Below, in pieces: positions 15,379-25,015 of a stretch of DNA of 42,458 nt (the first letter of the stretch is position 1; every line of letters starts with the position of its first letter). The translations under genes were made by a program, and so were the position numbers. Under the pieces are notes generated by a model. That model made no database searches, had not been told where the DNA came from, and saw nothing but the letters and a program-made list of their open reading frames with translations. Origin of the DNA: an uncultured Bartonella sp. (GTDB lineage: Bacteria > Pseudomonadota > Alphaproteobacteria > Rhizobiales > Rhizobiaceae); assembly GCA_946480935.1 (NCBI GenBank), contig CAMLLT010000003.1:1-42458 (forward strand), in the 5' to 3' direction.

Positions 15379-17955
15379 TTACAATTCTTTAAGAAAACGG
15401 GATGGCTTTTCACTCAAAATGTGCCATGTTCCAATGAGACCAAACCCGATTGTGAGAATAAGCGCGGCAAGGACGACCATGACACCCGAGCTAAAGAAAA
15501 ATTGGGTATTAGTTATCTCCATTTTATAGCGGCCAATCATTGTGCCGGCTATTGTTCCGGCAACAAATGCAAAAATTGCCGTTGCAAGTCCAAGAATTGT
15601 ATATTCGGCAAGGTAGGCCTTGAGGAGCATTTTGCGGGTTGCACCCAAGGTTTTCAAGACCACTGCATCATGAATACGTGATCTGTTGGTCGACGAAAGT
15701 GTGCCGACAAGGACAAGAATTGCGGCAAGAATTGCTATCGCGGATGACGCACGGATTGCAATACCGATTTCATCAACGAGTTTTCTTGCGTCATTAAGAA
15801 CCTGATGAACCGGTACAACCGTGATCGAAGGGAAACGATTTGCAATGTCGCGCATCAATCCCGCTTCATCGATGCTATGGTTTTTCCCCGCTTTGAAAGT
15901 TGCAAGGTAAACATGTGGTGCAGCTTGCAAAGCTTGTGGCGAAAAAATCATCACGAAATTCATATTGAACGAATCCCAATCTACATCACGGAAACTGGTG
16001 ATGCGGGCCGTTATTTCCCGCCCCGATACATTGACAGTGATGGTATCATCAAGTTTCAAAAACAGTCCGTTTGCTTCCCTTTTGGAAACAGAAACCTCGA
16101 TTGCATCACTTGTGTCATTTTTCCACCATTTGCCTTCCGAAAGCACGGTGTTTTCCGGCATGGCTGCCGAATAGGTAATATTCCGGTCACCGCGCAACAC
16201 CCATTCACTTTCTTCTTTAACATGTCTGTTCTTCACCGGTTCACCGTTTATTTTTGTGATGCGGGCGCGCAATGTCGGCATGATCTTGAAACTTCCCGAC
16301 GGATCCTGATGATGCAAAAAGCTTGAAAAATCGTCTGCATCACTTTTCAGAATATCCATAAAAAAGAAATCGGGAGCCTTTTCGGGAACCGAACCGGATA
16401 ATTCCGATCTCAAATTGCTGTCGATCGTGGAAAGCGTGACAAGCAGTGTCAATCCGAGCCCGAGTGCCAGAACAACCGAAGGCGTAATGGATTGCGGCCG
16501 ATAAATATTGGCTATTGCAACGCGCAAAATGGTTGAATGGACATGGGCGCATTTGCGCGCAACAAAATTAATGGTCGAGGAAACCGCTCTTAAAATCAGG
16601 AAGACAATAATGACTGCGATGATAAATATGAAAGCAAGTCTTTTGTCCGAGGCGGTCGAAATAGCAAGAATTGCGGTTAAGAGAAGCAATATCGCTGAAA
16701 TGAGCTGCGCAGATTTATCCGACTTTTTGATTGTCGATACGTCGAAGGGACGAAGAAGCGTGGTTACCGAAATAAAGCGGGCCCGCGATAAAGGCAGTAT
16801 TGCAAAGGCAGCAACTGTCAATAATGCAAAAATGACTGCAAGGACAAGACTGCTCGGTGAAAAATGCGCATGCCCGAAAAATGGTAAATAGTGGCTGATG
16901 ACAAAACTTGCCACAAAAGGAATGATCGCTGCGAAAACAAGCCCTATCACAATTCCAATGAGTGCGATGAGCATGATTTGTGAAAAATAAATTTCTTCAA
17001 TGAAACGCGAACGCGCACCAAGTGCCTTGAATATGGCTATTACCTTGCGTTTTTTATCCATATAGGCACTGACAGAATTGGCAATTCCAACCCCTCCGAC
17101 AACGAGCGCTGTCAGCCCGATCAGAGTAAGAAAACTGGTAAAACGCTCAATGTTTTTTTGTAAAACAGGAGCAGCATCGACACGGCTGCGGATAGCCCAA
17201 CCATTTTCCGAATAGTCTTTTTCATGGTTGTTTCGAAGGTTTTCTAAGCTGCTGTCCGACGGATTGTCGAGTTTCAGTCGATAGACAAAATTGTGCAAAC
17301 TTCCGGGAATGATAAGACCCGTTTCGCGTAAAGCATCAATCGACATAAAAACCCGCGGCCCAAGCTGAAAGCCTTCCGACAAGAGGTCAGGTTCATCCTC
17401 GACGACTGCACGAATCGTAAAGTCTTGATCACCAATTCTAATTTTGTCACCAATGTGAAGCTGAAGCCGGTCAAGCAAAAGTTTCTGGATAGCGACACCA
17501 AAATCACCAGAGCCATGAGAGCCACCAGAGCCTTTGTCATCTTTTCCGAACAGCTCGTCGTTCGTGGCTTGAGGCGCGGTTTTCAATTTTCCATAAAGCG
17601 GATAGAAGCGGTCGACAGCCTTTATTTCGACCAATGTGCCATCATTGGTATCGATACGTCGAGCCATTGAACGCATAAGAATATTTTCGGAAACTTTTCC
17701 TTGGGCTTTGAAAAATGCCAATTCTTTTTCATTTGCTTCGCGCTGTGTATGGCTGAAACGTAAGTCTCCAGCAAGAATAACCTGCCCCTGATTTTTAATT
17801 TCATTGCTGATATTTTTTGAAACGCCATCCACCCCGCCAATGGCTGCAACCCCCAATGCAATAAGGCAGAGGAAAATATAAAATCCTTTAAGGCCGCTAC
17901 GCATTTCTCTCAAACAGAAACGCCATGCCAGACAAAGTTCTTGAAATCTTTTCAT
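15379..17955 (-). CDS. ybbP: FtsX-like ABC transporter permease (YbbP type)
   Basis: 858-residue inner-membrane permease built of two FtsX/MacB-like repeats. There is an N-terminal span (about 22-42) and a large periplasmic domain, then membrane spans near 265-410, a central cluster (about 420-475), a second periplasmic domain (about 500-730), and last spans near 735-845. It overlaps the start of the ATPase gene's stop by four bases and forms its pair. With ybbA and the divergent tesA this is the conserved ybbP-ybbA/tesA locus; in proteobacteria the pair is predicted to move lipophilic molecules or to work with the esterase. The substrate is unproven. Confidence 0.9.
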   Translation of the reverse strand: MKRFQELCLAWRFCLREMRSGLKGFYIFLCLIALGVAAIGGVDGVSKNISNEIKNQGQVILAGDLRFSHTQREANEKELAFFKAQGKVSENILMRSMARRIDTNDGTLVEIKAVDRFYPLYGKLKTAPQATNDELFGKDDKGSGGSHGSGDFGVAIQKLLLDRLQLHIGDKIRIGDQDFTIRAVVEDEPDLLSEGFQLGPRVFMSIDALRETGLIIPGSLHNFVYRLKLDNPSDSSLENLRNNHEKDYSENGWAIRSRVDAAPVLQKNIERFTSFLTLIGLTALVVGGVGIANSVSAYMDKKRKVIAIFKALGARSRFIEEIYFSQIMLIALIGIVIGLVFAAIIPFVASFVISHYLPFFGHAHFSPSSLVLAVIFALLTVAAFAILPLSRARFISVTTLLRPFDVSTIKKSDKSAQLISAILLLLTAILAISTASDKRLAFIFIIAVIIVFLILRAVSSTINFVARKCAHVHSTILRVAIANIYRPQSITPSVVLALGLGLTLLVTLSTIDSNLRSELSGSVPEKAPDFFFMDILKSDADDFSSFLHHQDPSGSFKIMPTLRARITKINGEPVKNRHVKEESEWVLRGDRNITYSAAMPENTVLSEGKWWKNDTSDAIEVSVSKREANGLFLKLDDTITVNVSGREITARITSFRDVDWDSFNMNFVMIFSPQALQAAPHVYLATFKAGKNHSIDEAGLMRDIANRFPSITVVPVHQVLNDARKLVDEIGIAIRASSAIAILAAILVLVGTLSSTNRSRIHDAVVLKTLGATRKMLLKAYLAEYTILGLATAIFAFVAGTIAGTMIGRYKMEITNTQFFFSSGVMVVLAALILTIGFGLIGTWHILSEKPSRFLKEL

Positions 17956-18641
17956 GCCGGCATCACGCTTTCATTTTCGATACGACCGTTTTTTACATGG
18001 ATTTGGCGTTGACAACGTGCTGCAAGGCCAAGATCGTGGGTAACAAGCACAGTCGTCAGTCCATGTTCTTTTGCACGTTTGAATATGATGTCTGCAATTG
18101 TTTTACCGGTGTCGGCATCAAGATTACCTGTCGGTTCGTCGGCAACCAATATACGGGGATTGGGGGCGAGTGCGCGGGCAATGGCAACGCGCTGTTGTTC
18201 GCCACCTGATAATGTTGCCGGATAATGATGAAGCCGCCCGCCAAGCCCGACGCTCTCGAGTTCTTTTTTTGCAATATCGAAAGCTTCCTTGTTTCCCGCA
18301 AGTTCGAGCGGAACAGCCGCGTTTTCCCAAGCTGTCATATTGGGAATAAGTTGGAAGGATTGGAAAACAATGCCGATATTCTGCCCGCGAAAAATCGCTG
18401 CTTCATCCTCGTTCATTTTGTCGATGCGCGTATCCGCAATGGTTATTTCACCGCTATCGATTTTTTCAAGTCCGGCAAGTACCATAAGCAATGTCGATTT
18501 GCCGGAGCCGGAGGGGCCGACTATGCCCACGGTTTCGCCTTGATTTATCGTAAGTGACAATTCCTTTAAAACGTGAACGCGCGAGCTTCCTTCACCCAGA
18601 GTAAGATCGATATTTTTCAGTTTAACGAGTGAACTTGCCAC
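17952..18641 (-). CDS. ybbA: ABC transporter ATP-binding protein (YbbA type)
   Basis: 229 residues of the MacB/LolD-type ATPase class. Walker A GPSGSGKST (about 42-50), the Q-loop region GIVFQSFQLIPNMT, signature LSGGEQQR (about 144-151), Walker B ILVADEPTGNLD (about 164-175) and the H-loop VLVTHDLG (about 198-205) are intact. It is translated first, then overlaps ybbP by four bases. Only 73 bp separate it from tesA on the other strand, so they share a divergent promoter. Confidence 0.94.
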   Translation of the reverse strand: MASSLVKLKNIDLTLGEGSSRVHVLKELSLTINQGETVGIVGPSGSGKSTLLMVLAGLEKIDSGEITIADTRIDKMNEDEAAIFRGQNIGIVFQSFQLIPNMTAWENAAVPLELAGNKEAFDIAKKELESVGLGGRLHHYPATLSGGEQQRVAIARALAPNPRILVADEPTGNLDADTGKTIADIIFKRAKEHGLTTVLVTHDLGLAARCQRQIHVKNGRIENESVMPA

Positions 18642-18714
18642 AAATAACTCCTGTTCTTATGCCATAAGCTGATTTAAAATATAACTATACTTCTCGTAAA
18701 GGAATTGAGAAATA

Positions 18715-19434
18715 ATGTTGCGATCATTCATTTGCGCATTTATCGGCCTTTCTTTTGGCTGCATTGCGAGTTTACCTCTATTTGCGGAAGAATCCGGACA
18801 AATACAGGAACCGGCACGGGAAGACAGTGAAACAACAGTTCTTGATGATGATTTGACGCCGCCACGTCCATTCCAGATTGTCGGATTTGGCGATAGTCTC
18901 ATGGCCGGCTATAGGCTCCCCGTCGACAAATCTTTTACCGCCGCCCTTGAAGCTGCCTTGCAGGCAAAAAATTATAATGTTTCAGTTATCAATGCGGGGG
19001 TTTCCGGCGATACAACGACAGGCGGGCGTGAACGTCTTGACTGGTCGGTACCCGAACAAACGGGGCTTGTCATTCTGGAACTCGGCGCCAACGACATGTT
19101 GCGCGGTATAGACCCGAAAGTTACGGAAGATAATCTCGATTTCATGTTGTCACGATTGAAAGAGCGTAAAATACCGGTCATATTTGTCGGTATGAAAAGT
19201 GCTCCCAACTATGGCAAAGAAAAAGCCCAGCAATTCGAGTCGATCTATCAACGTCTTGCCGACAAATATCATGTCACCTTTTATCCTTTCTTTTTGGACG
19301 GCGTAGCAGGGCATCCGGATCTTCAGTTGGACGATGGCAAACATCCCAATGAAAAAGGCGTTGCTGTCATTGTCGAAAAAATGTTGCCGATGATTGAAAA
19401 GACATTGAATGAATTGGGCGTTCATCACCAATGA
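18715..19434 (+). CDS. tesA: TesA-like SGNH/GDSL esterase (arylesterase / lysophospholipase)
   Basis: 239 residues. A signal peptide (about 1-24, LRSFICAFIGLSFGCIASLPLFAEE) leads into an acidic linker and the SGNH hydrolase domain. Block I is GFGDSLMAGYRL (Ser61), the Gly block is VSGDTT, Block III is LGANDML, and the Asp-His pair is in DDGKHPNEKG. Periplasmic TesA hydrolyses acyl thioesters, lysophospholipids and aryl esters. AAGGAA lies just upstream of the ATG. Its divergent pairing with ybbA-ybbP matches E. coli. Confidence 0.92.
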   Translation: MLRSFICAFIGLSFGCIASLPLFAEESGQIQEPAREDSETTVLDDDLTPPRPFQIVGFGDSLMAGYRLPVDKSFTAALEAALQAKNYNVSVINAGVSGDTTTGGRERLDWSVPEQTGLVILELGANDMLRGIDPKVTEDNLDFMLSRLKERKIPVIFVGMKSAPNYGKEKAQQFESIYQRLADKYHVTFYPFFLDGVAGHPDLQLDDGKHPNEKGVAVIVEKMLPMIEKTLNELGVHHQ

Positions 19435-19612
19435 TTTGGCATGAGTAAACTGGCATTGGTAAATCGGGTCTCTAACCTCGGGACAAACAAAAGAATTACT
19501 CGTAAATGTGTTTGCATATTGTGTTATTCAGGGCTCGTATCGATCTACAGATAAGAGCAAAACAGAAACTGGCGGGCAGGAATTCAAAAAGGAACAAGTA
19601 AACTTTCTCGTT

Positions 19613-20116
19613 ATGCCGATTATCAATCTTCATAAAGAACATCCATTGGACGACGGGCGCCAATCAGAAAAAGCCCTGATGGTCCGCCACGGCGTTCAAA
19701 GACTTTTTTTGCGACTTGGTATTCCCGTTTTAAGCGAGTTGCCACTTGCCGACGGAAGGCGGGCCGACCTTGTCGGAATCACACGTAAAGGAGAGGTGAT
19801 TATTGTCGAGATCAAATCCTCGATAGGCGATTTGAAAGCCGATCATAAATGGCCGGATTACCGGATACATTGCGACCGCCTCTATTTTGCCAGTCACAAC
19901 GAAGTCCCGATGGAACTTTTTCCTGAAGATTGCGGGTTTATTCTGGCAGATGGTTTTGACGGCTATATTATGCGGGAGGCGCCGGAACATCGTATGTCGG
20001 CGCCAACACGCAAAGCTGTTATGTTGCGCTTTTCAAGGGTTGCAGCGCGAAGACTTACCCGCGCCGAACTCGAAGGGTTTGATCTTGAGGGCGATGATGA
20101 CGAAAAAGCCGGATGA
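19613..20116 (+). CDS. mmcB: MmcB family DNA repair protein
   Basis: 167 residues matching the MmcB family described in Caulobacter as part of the mutasome-linked damage response. The core RRADLVGITRKGEVIIVEIKSS with its D...ExK pattern resembles a nuclease-like (PD-(D/E)XK-type) fold, followed by DLKADHKWPDYRIHCDRLYFA. I chose the ATG at 19613 because the family conserved region starts soon after and the preceding 35 in-frame residues look non-coding; AAGGAA at 19589 is rather far upstream, so the start is uncertain. I found no GAAC-N7-GTTC LexA box upstream. Confidence 0.82.
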   Translation: MPIINLHKEHPLDDGRQSEKALMVRHGVQRLFLRLGIPVLSELPLADGRRADLVGITRKGEVIIVEIKSSIGDLKADHKWPDYRIHCDRLYFASHNEVPMELFPEDCGFILADGFDGYIMREAPEHRMSAPTRKAVMLRFSRVAARRLTRAELEGFDLEGDDDEKAG

Positions 20117-20242
20117 ATTCACGGAAAATCGGAAAGCCGGCCGTTCACACCTCATAGTAATTTTTTACATTCTTGGGCAATTCCCGACATTCTTGGTGAC
20201 AAGTTTTCGGCAAAAGATTGCGCGTCGGAATAACCTGCATTT

Positions 20243-20276
20243 ATCAGAGCAGCACCGGCATCAGAGCAGCACCGGC
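20243..20276. repeat. Perfect 17-bp tandem duplication
   Basis: ATCAGAGCAGCACCGGC occurs twice back to back (20243-20259, 20260-20276), between the convergent mmcB and actR ends. It looks like a recent slippage or duplication in non-coding DNA. Confidence 0.9.
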
Positions 20277-20319
20277 GCAAAAGTGCCAAGCGGCGTTCCG
20301 GTTTTCTTCAATTTTAATT

Positions 20320-20880
20320 TCAGCGCGGTGCACGCTTTGCCAGAATGCGTTGCAAGGTGCGCCGATGCATGTTGAGCCTGCGTGCCGTTTCAGAAACATT
20401 GCGGTCACACATTTCGTAGACGCGTTGGATGTGTTCCCAGCGTACCCGGTCTGCCGACATCGGATTTTCGGGAACAGGAGCTTTTTCACCGGCATGACGG
20501 GTAAGGGCTCCGAATATGTCATCGGCATCGGCAGGCTTCGAGAGATAGTCGATTGCTCCGAGTTTCACAGCATTGACAGCCGAAGCAATATTACCGTAAC
20601 CGGTCAATACAATCATATGGGTGTCGGGGCGGATTTTGCGAATTTCTTCAATGACATCAAGACCATTGCCATCGCCCAATTTCAGATCGACGACAGCATA
20701 TGCCGGTGGACTATGGCGTACATTGGCAATCCCGTCCTGCACTGATTCGGCCGTTGTCACGGTGAAGCCACGTGCTTCCATAGCGCGCGCCAAACGATGA
20801 AGAAACGGCTTGTCGTCGTCAACCAGAAGCAATGAAGCGTCAGCTCCGATTGCGTCCTGATCATGTGCAGTATCAGTCAT
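20320..20880 (-). CDS. actR: ActR/RegA/PrrA redox response regulator
   Basis: 186-residue response regulator. The receiver domain (about 14-130) has the acidic DDD (21-23), phosphoacceptor Asp65 in VVDLKLGDGNG, the T/S switch in IVLTGYG and the Lys in LSKPADA. A short linker leads to a Fis-type helix-turn-helix (about 150-182, NVSETARRLNMHRRTLQRIL). These are the invariant features of the ActR/RegA/PrrA global redox regulator. It is the downstream partner of actS, starting 83 bp after the kinase gene, with AGGA upstream of its ATG. Confidence 0.95.
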   Translation of the reverse strand: MTDTAHDQDAIGADASLLLVDDDKPFLHRLARAMEARGFTVTTAESVQDGIANVRHSPPAYAVVDLKLGDGNGLDVIEEIRKIRPDTHMIVLTGYGNIASAVNAVKLGAIDYLSKPADADDIFGALTRHAGEKAPVPENPMSADRVRWEHIQRVYEMCDRNVSETARRLNMHRRTLQRILAKRAPR

Positions 20881-20963
20881 GCAATGTCCTTTATTCGGTC
20901 GTTTTGAAAATGTACCTTCGGGTTGTCAACATTAGCCTTGACTGCGACAAAATGTCAAATCAT

Positions 20964-22259
20964 CTAGGACTTGGTTAAGCCCTTTCGGCTCCACGCCAGA
21001 TAAACCTCTGCACCGAACTCTTTTTTCGGACTATTTCTGAAACGCAAGACTGCTCCGGATCTTTCGAGAAGTGTTTTGGCAATAAACAATCCGAGCCCCA
21101 ATCCTCCGCCCTGACTATCTGTATGACGGCTTGTGGTATAGGGTTCGCCAATACGATCGAGAATAGACGGGTCATAACCATGGCCATCGTCGATAATGGT
21201 GAGGGCTACATATTTTTCATTCCATTTATATTGGATGATGACTTTGCTGCGTGCAAAATCAACGGCATTTTCCAATAAATTGCCAAGGCCATAAAGTATG
21301 CCGGGGTTTCTTGGAAAAACCGGTTCTTCGCCAATTGTTTCACCCTTGTCGATAACAATATCGATGCCGAATTCGCGAAGCGGTTCCGAAACTTCTTCTA
21401 GAAGTTCGAGAAGAGTGAGATGTGAAAGATGTTCTTCACCTTCGCTGGAAAGTGTCGTCAAACGTTTCAATATATTCCGGCATCTCTCTGTCTGGCTTAA
21501 CAGAAGACGCAAATCATCGCCAATTTCCGGATCATCCTTTAATCCGTTATACATTTCCTTGACGACAAGCTGGATTGTTGCAAGCGGAGTGCCGAGTTCG
21601 TGGGCTGCCGCTGCAGCAAGGCCATCCAGTTCGGATAGATGTTTTTCATGCTGCATAATAAGTTCGGTTGCGCTCAATGCATCGGCGAGACTTCGGGTTT
21701 CCTCTGCAACCCTATAGCCATAAGATGTAGTGAAAAGGAGCGAGGAAACAATCGCTGTCCATATACCGTCAACGAGAAGCCTTGGCGTTTCAATCGTTCG
21801 TCCCGAATACCAGGGTAAAGGTTCCGAATAAGTCGAGAGGAAACTTGCCAGAATGATAACCAGCAAATTGAGGAAAATAATGTGTTTTCCGGGTAGAGAC
21901 GTTGCAGATATAACCGCCGGAGCAATCAATAAAACCGAGAAGGGGTTTTGCAGACCGCCTGTCAAATAAAGCAGAGCGGCATATTGCAAAATATCGACAC
22001 CCAGAATGGCAGTAGCAACATTGGAAGATAGCCGGTCATTGATCGAATAAAAGAATGTCAGAAAAATATTGAGCCAGATGGATGCGGCGATCAATATTGC
22101 GCAGGGGACAATCGGAAACTTGAATCCGAGATAGACGGAAACAAAAGCAATTGTTATCGTCTGGCTGAAAATTGCAAGCCAGCGGATGCGAATAAGCGTT
22201 GTCGAACGCAAGCGGCGCGAATAGGTGGATGTGCGTCGAAAAAATTCCTTTTCCATCAA
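20964..22259 (-). CDS. actS: ActS/RegB/PrrB redox sensor histidine kinase
   Basis: 431-residue membrane histidine kinase. Six hydrophobic spans (about 26-182) include the quinone-sensing GGLQNPF loop (101-107). The H-box AAAAHELGTPLATIQ has His220, and the redox-sensing Cys260 follows in QTERCRNIL, both as in RegB. N, G1 and G2 ATP motifs (NLLENAVDFA, DDGHGYDP, GGGLGLGLFIAK) are intact. It phosphorylates ActR and governs redox- and respiration-related genes. It follows hrpB in the same orientation, an order common in rhizobia. Confidence 0.95.
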   Translation of the reverse strand: MMEKEFFRRTSTYSRRLRSTTLIRIRWLAIFSQTITIAFVSVYLGFKFPIVPCAILIAASIWLNIFLTFFYSINDRLSSNVATAILGVDILQYAALLYLTGGLQNPFSVLLIAPAVISATSLPGKHIIFLNLLVIILASFLSTYSEPLPWYSGRTIETPRLLVDGIWTAIVSSLLFTTSYGYRVAEETRSLADALSATELIMQHEKHLSELDGLAAAAAHELGTPLATIQLVVKEMYNGLKDDPEIGDDLRLLLSQTERCRNILKRLTTLSSEGEEHLSHLTLLELLEEVSEPLREFGIDIVIDKGETIGEEPVFPRNPGILYGLGNLLENAVDFARSKVIIQYKWNEKYVALTIIDDGHGYDPSILDRIGEPYTTSRHTDSQGGGLGLGLFIAKTLLERSGAVLRFRNSPKKEFGAEVYLAWSRKGLTKS

Positions 22260-22357
22260 TTTTGCCTTTGCGAAGTGAGCTTAACTGTTTATTCGGAAAA
22301 CCGGTTAAACGAAACAATGTCGTTTGATAACGTTTAAAGCCGATATTCGGCTTCATT

Positions 22358-24868
22358 TCAACTGCCGCGCGGTTTTGCACGCCGTGTCGGAAGTGCGGAA
22401 AGCGGGTCTTCCGGCCACGGGTGTTTGGGGTAGCGCCCGCGCATTTCAGCTCTTACATCAGCCCATGAACCGCGCCAGAAGCCCGGCAGATCACGCGTGA
22501 TCTGTATTGGCCGGTGGGAAGGGGAAAGAAGTTCGAGAACAAGCGGTATATGCCCATCGGCAATGGAAGGATGTTGACTTAGCCCGAATAATTCCTGAAC
22601 GCGAACAGAGATGAGAGGTGCTTCCCCTTCATAATTGATCGGAATATGAGACCCTGTCGGTACGGTAAAATGGGTGGGGGCTTTTTTGTCTATTTCGTTT
22701 TGAAGCTGATAAGGCACAAGCGATATAAGCCCATTATAAATAACTTTCCCGCTTATTGTATCAATCCGTGCTTCTCCGTGAAGAAAAGGCAACAGCCAGT
22801 CGTCGAGCTTTTTTAACAGTTCTTCATCCGACATATCAGGCCATGGTTCGCCCAAACCACGGTGTAACCATTGAAGACGGTGTCTTAGTGCAAGGGTTTC
22901 TTTTGTCCATGGAAGGAGATCAAGTCCGTGATAGCGTATAGCCTTGATAATAGCATGATCGGCTTCTTCACCCGAGGGGAGGGGAAGCGGTTTTTCGCTT
23001 AAATTGATTGCTCCAAGTTTTTGAATTTCTCGTGCTCGGAAAGAACGCGATTGCACATCGAAAGAAAGATCTTTGTGGCGTTCTATTTTATCAGCCAGAA
23101 CATTGCGGATTGTTTCTTCGTCGATTTTTGCAGCGGCAAGAACACGCGCTTCTTCGGCTTTTCCCATCATATCGGCAACCACCAGATAATCCGCTTTGAA
23201 AAAAGGCGAAACTTCATCAACGGCAACGCCTCTTCCATTGGCAAGCAAAAAACGCCCCTTGTTGCCCCTTGCTTTTGCAACACGGTCAGGCCAAGCCAAA
23301 AGTAGGAGCCGCCCTGCTTGATCGACAGAAAGCGCGGCCGAATTTTCAAACCCGACTTTGCTTGCGGGCTCGCTCTCAGGCGATTGTCCTTTGGCAAATT
23401 GTCCGTTAACAAGGCGTTGAACGAGCAAGCGCGATTTTTTTGACCGGTCGGATTGATCGGTGCGGAATTTTTCAATTCTGCGCCCGATATCGTCGTCGTT
23501 TCCACCAAGTCCCCGTTCTGTCAAAATTATGGCAATCTCGCTCGCCAAGCGTGTCTCTTCTATGGTTTTTGTTTTGATAAGCATGGCAGAGAGTCGCACC
23601 GGCAAAGCCGTTTCACGCATTTTCTTGCCAATGGGTGTGATGCGGCCGGTTTCATCAATTGCATCAAGTTTTCTTAACAATTCGCGTGCTTCAACGATTT
23701 GCGGTTTTGGCGGCGGGTCAAGAAAGACAAGTTTTGATAAATCGGTAATTCCGAATGCAGCACTATCAAGCACAAGGTTGGAAAGATCGGCTGAAAATAT
23801 TTCAGGTGTTTGAAAATCCTGAAGCGATGAGGTTTGTCCTTCGTGCCAAAGGCGCACCGCAATGCCACGCGCCGTTCTTCCTGCGCGACCGGCGCGCTGG
23901 TCGACAGAAGCGCGCGAAGCTCTCACTGTTTCAAGTCTTGTAACGCCTGTCGAAGGTTCAAAAACCGGCACACGGGAAAGTCCGCTATCAATAACAACGC
24001 CGATACCGTCAATGGTGAGAGACGTTTCGGCAATGGAGGTTGCAAGAACAACTTTACGACGCCCCTGATCAGCGGGTTTAATTGCTATATCCTGTTTTTT
24101 GATGTCCATGGCTCCGTAAAGAGGCGCAATAATGGTATTTTTATCAACCGTGTTGGCAAGCAATTGTGCCGTTTTTTTTATTTCTCTTTGTCCGGGAAGA
24201 AAGGCGAGAATACTTTCACGCTGAGACGACAACCAATGACGGATGGCTTTTGCCATAGCTTCTTCGATAGTGTCAGTGGCCTTTCGTGGTTGATAGACAA
24301 TATCGACGGGAAAGCTGCGCCCTTTTGATTCAATCAAAGGTGCTCCTTGAAGGACTTTGGCAATTCTTGCTCCATCAAGCGTTGCCGACATGACAAGAAT
24401 TTTTAAATCGGGGCGCAACCCCTCCATTATATCAAGCGTCAATGCCAAACCGAAATCGGCATCAAGGCTACGCTCATGAAATTCGTCAAACAAAACTGCT
24501 GCCACCGACGATAATTCGGGGTCGTCGAGAACCATGCGTGAATATACGCCCTCGGTCACCACAATAATGCGCGTGCTTTTGGAGATTTTTTTATCAAAGC
24601 GCATGAGATAGCCGACAGTTTCACCGACTTTCTCACCAAGGCGGGATGCCATTTGTCGTGCCGCAGCGCGTGCTGCCAAGCGCCTTGGCTCAAGCAGAAT
24701 GATTTTTTTGTTTTTGCACCAATCCTGTTTTAACAGATGAAGTGGCACGAGCGTGGTTTTGCCAGCACCCGGCGGAGCAACAAGAACAGCTTTTCCATTC
24801 GAACCGAGAGCTTTGTCGAGCTCGGGAAGTGCTTCGGTAACTGGAAGGCTTGTGTTGTCTGGGGTCAT
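22358..24868 (-). CDS. hrpB: HrpB ATP-dependent helicase
   Basis: 836-residue DEAH-box helicase of the HrpB type. Motif I APPGAGKTT (about 31-39), DEFHERS (about 128-134, the DEAH equivalent), MSATLDG (about 159-165), and motif VI region ASVDQRAGRAGRTARG (about 320-335) are intact. The C-terminal HrpB domain ends GSWADVRAEMRGRYPKHPWPEDP, a family signature. The usual E. coli HrpB length is about 820. The cellular role is poorly defined. It is upstream of actS in the same direction with a 98-bp gap and divergent from the OCD gene. Confidence 0.94.
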   Translation of the reverse strand: MTPDNTSLPVTEALPELDKALGSNGKAVLVAPPGAGKTTLVPLHLLKQDWCKNKKIILLEPRRLAARAAARQMASRLGEKVGETVGYLMRFDKKISKSTRIIVVTEGVYSRMVLDDPELSSVAAVLFDEFHERSLDADFGLALTLDIMEGLRPDLKILVMSATLDGARIAKVLQGAPLIESKGRSFPVDIVYQPRKATDTIEEAMAKAIRHWLSSQRESILAFLPGQREIKKTAQLLANTVDKNTIIAPLYGAMDIKKQDIAIKPADQGRRKVVLATSIAETSLTIDGIGVVIDSGLSRVPVFEPSTGVTRLETVRASRASVDQRAGRAGRTARGIAVRLWHEGQTSSLQDFQTPEIFSADLSNLVLDSAAFGITDLSKLVFLDPPPKPQIVEARELLRKLDAIDETGRITPIGKKMRETALPVRLSAMLIKTKTIEETRLASEIAIILTERGLGGNDDDIGRRIEKFRTDQSDRSKKSRLLVQRLVNGQFAKGQSPESEPASKVGFENSAALSVDQAGRLLLLAWPDRVAKARGNKGRFLLANGRGVAVDEVSPFFKADYLVVADMMGKAEEARVLAAAKIDEETIRNVLADKIERHKDLSFDVQSRSFRAREIQKLGAINLSEKPLPLPSGEEADHAIIKAIRYHGLDLLPWTKETLALRHRLQWLHRGLGEPWPDMSDEELLKKLDDWLLPFLHGEARIDTISGKVIYNGLISLVPYQLQNEIDKKAPTHFTVPTGSHIPINYEGEAPLISVRVQELFGLSQHPSIADGHIPLVLELLSPSHRPIQITRDLPGFWRGSWADVRAEMRGRYPKHPWPEDPLSALPTRRAKPRGS

Positions 24869-25015
24869 AAGGTGTTTGTGGATAATTGTTGGCTGATCTT
24901 GAATGTGAACAAAAGAAATAGACTTTCATATACGAAATGCCAATAAATAAAACAGTGCCGATAGTTAAAACGTTGGAGGCGCTTAAAAAACGATCGGGGA
25001 GTTTTAAAAAATATT

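Noticed and set aside
19508-19612. N-terminal extension of MmcB from a GTG start
   Set aside because: The residues do not match the family and no Shine-Dalgarno supports the start; the ATG at 19613 is preferred.
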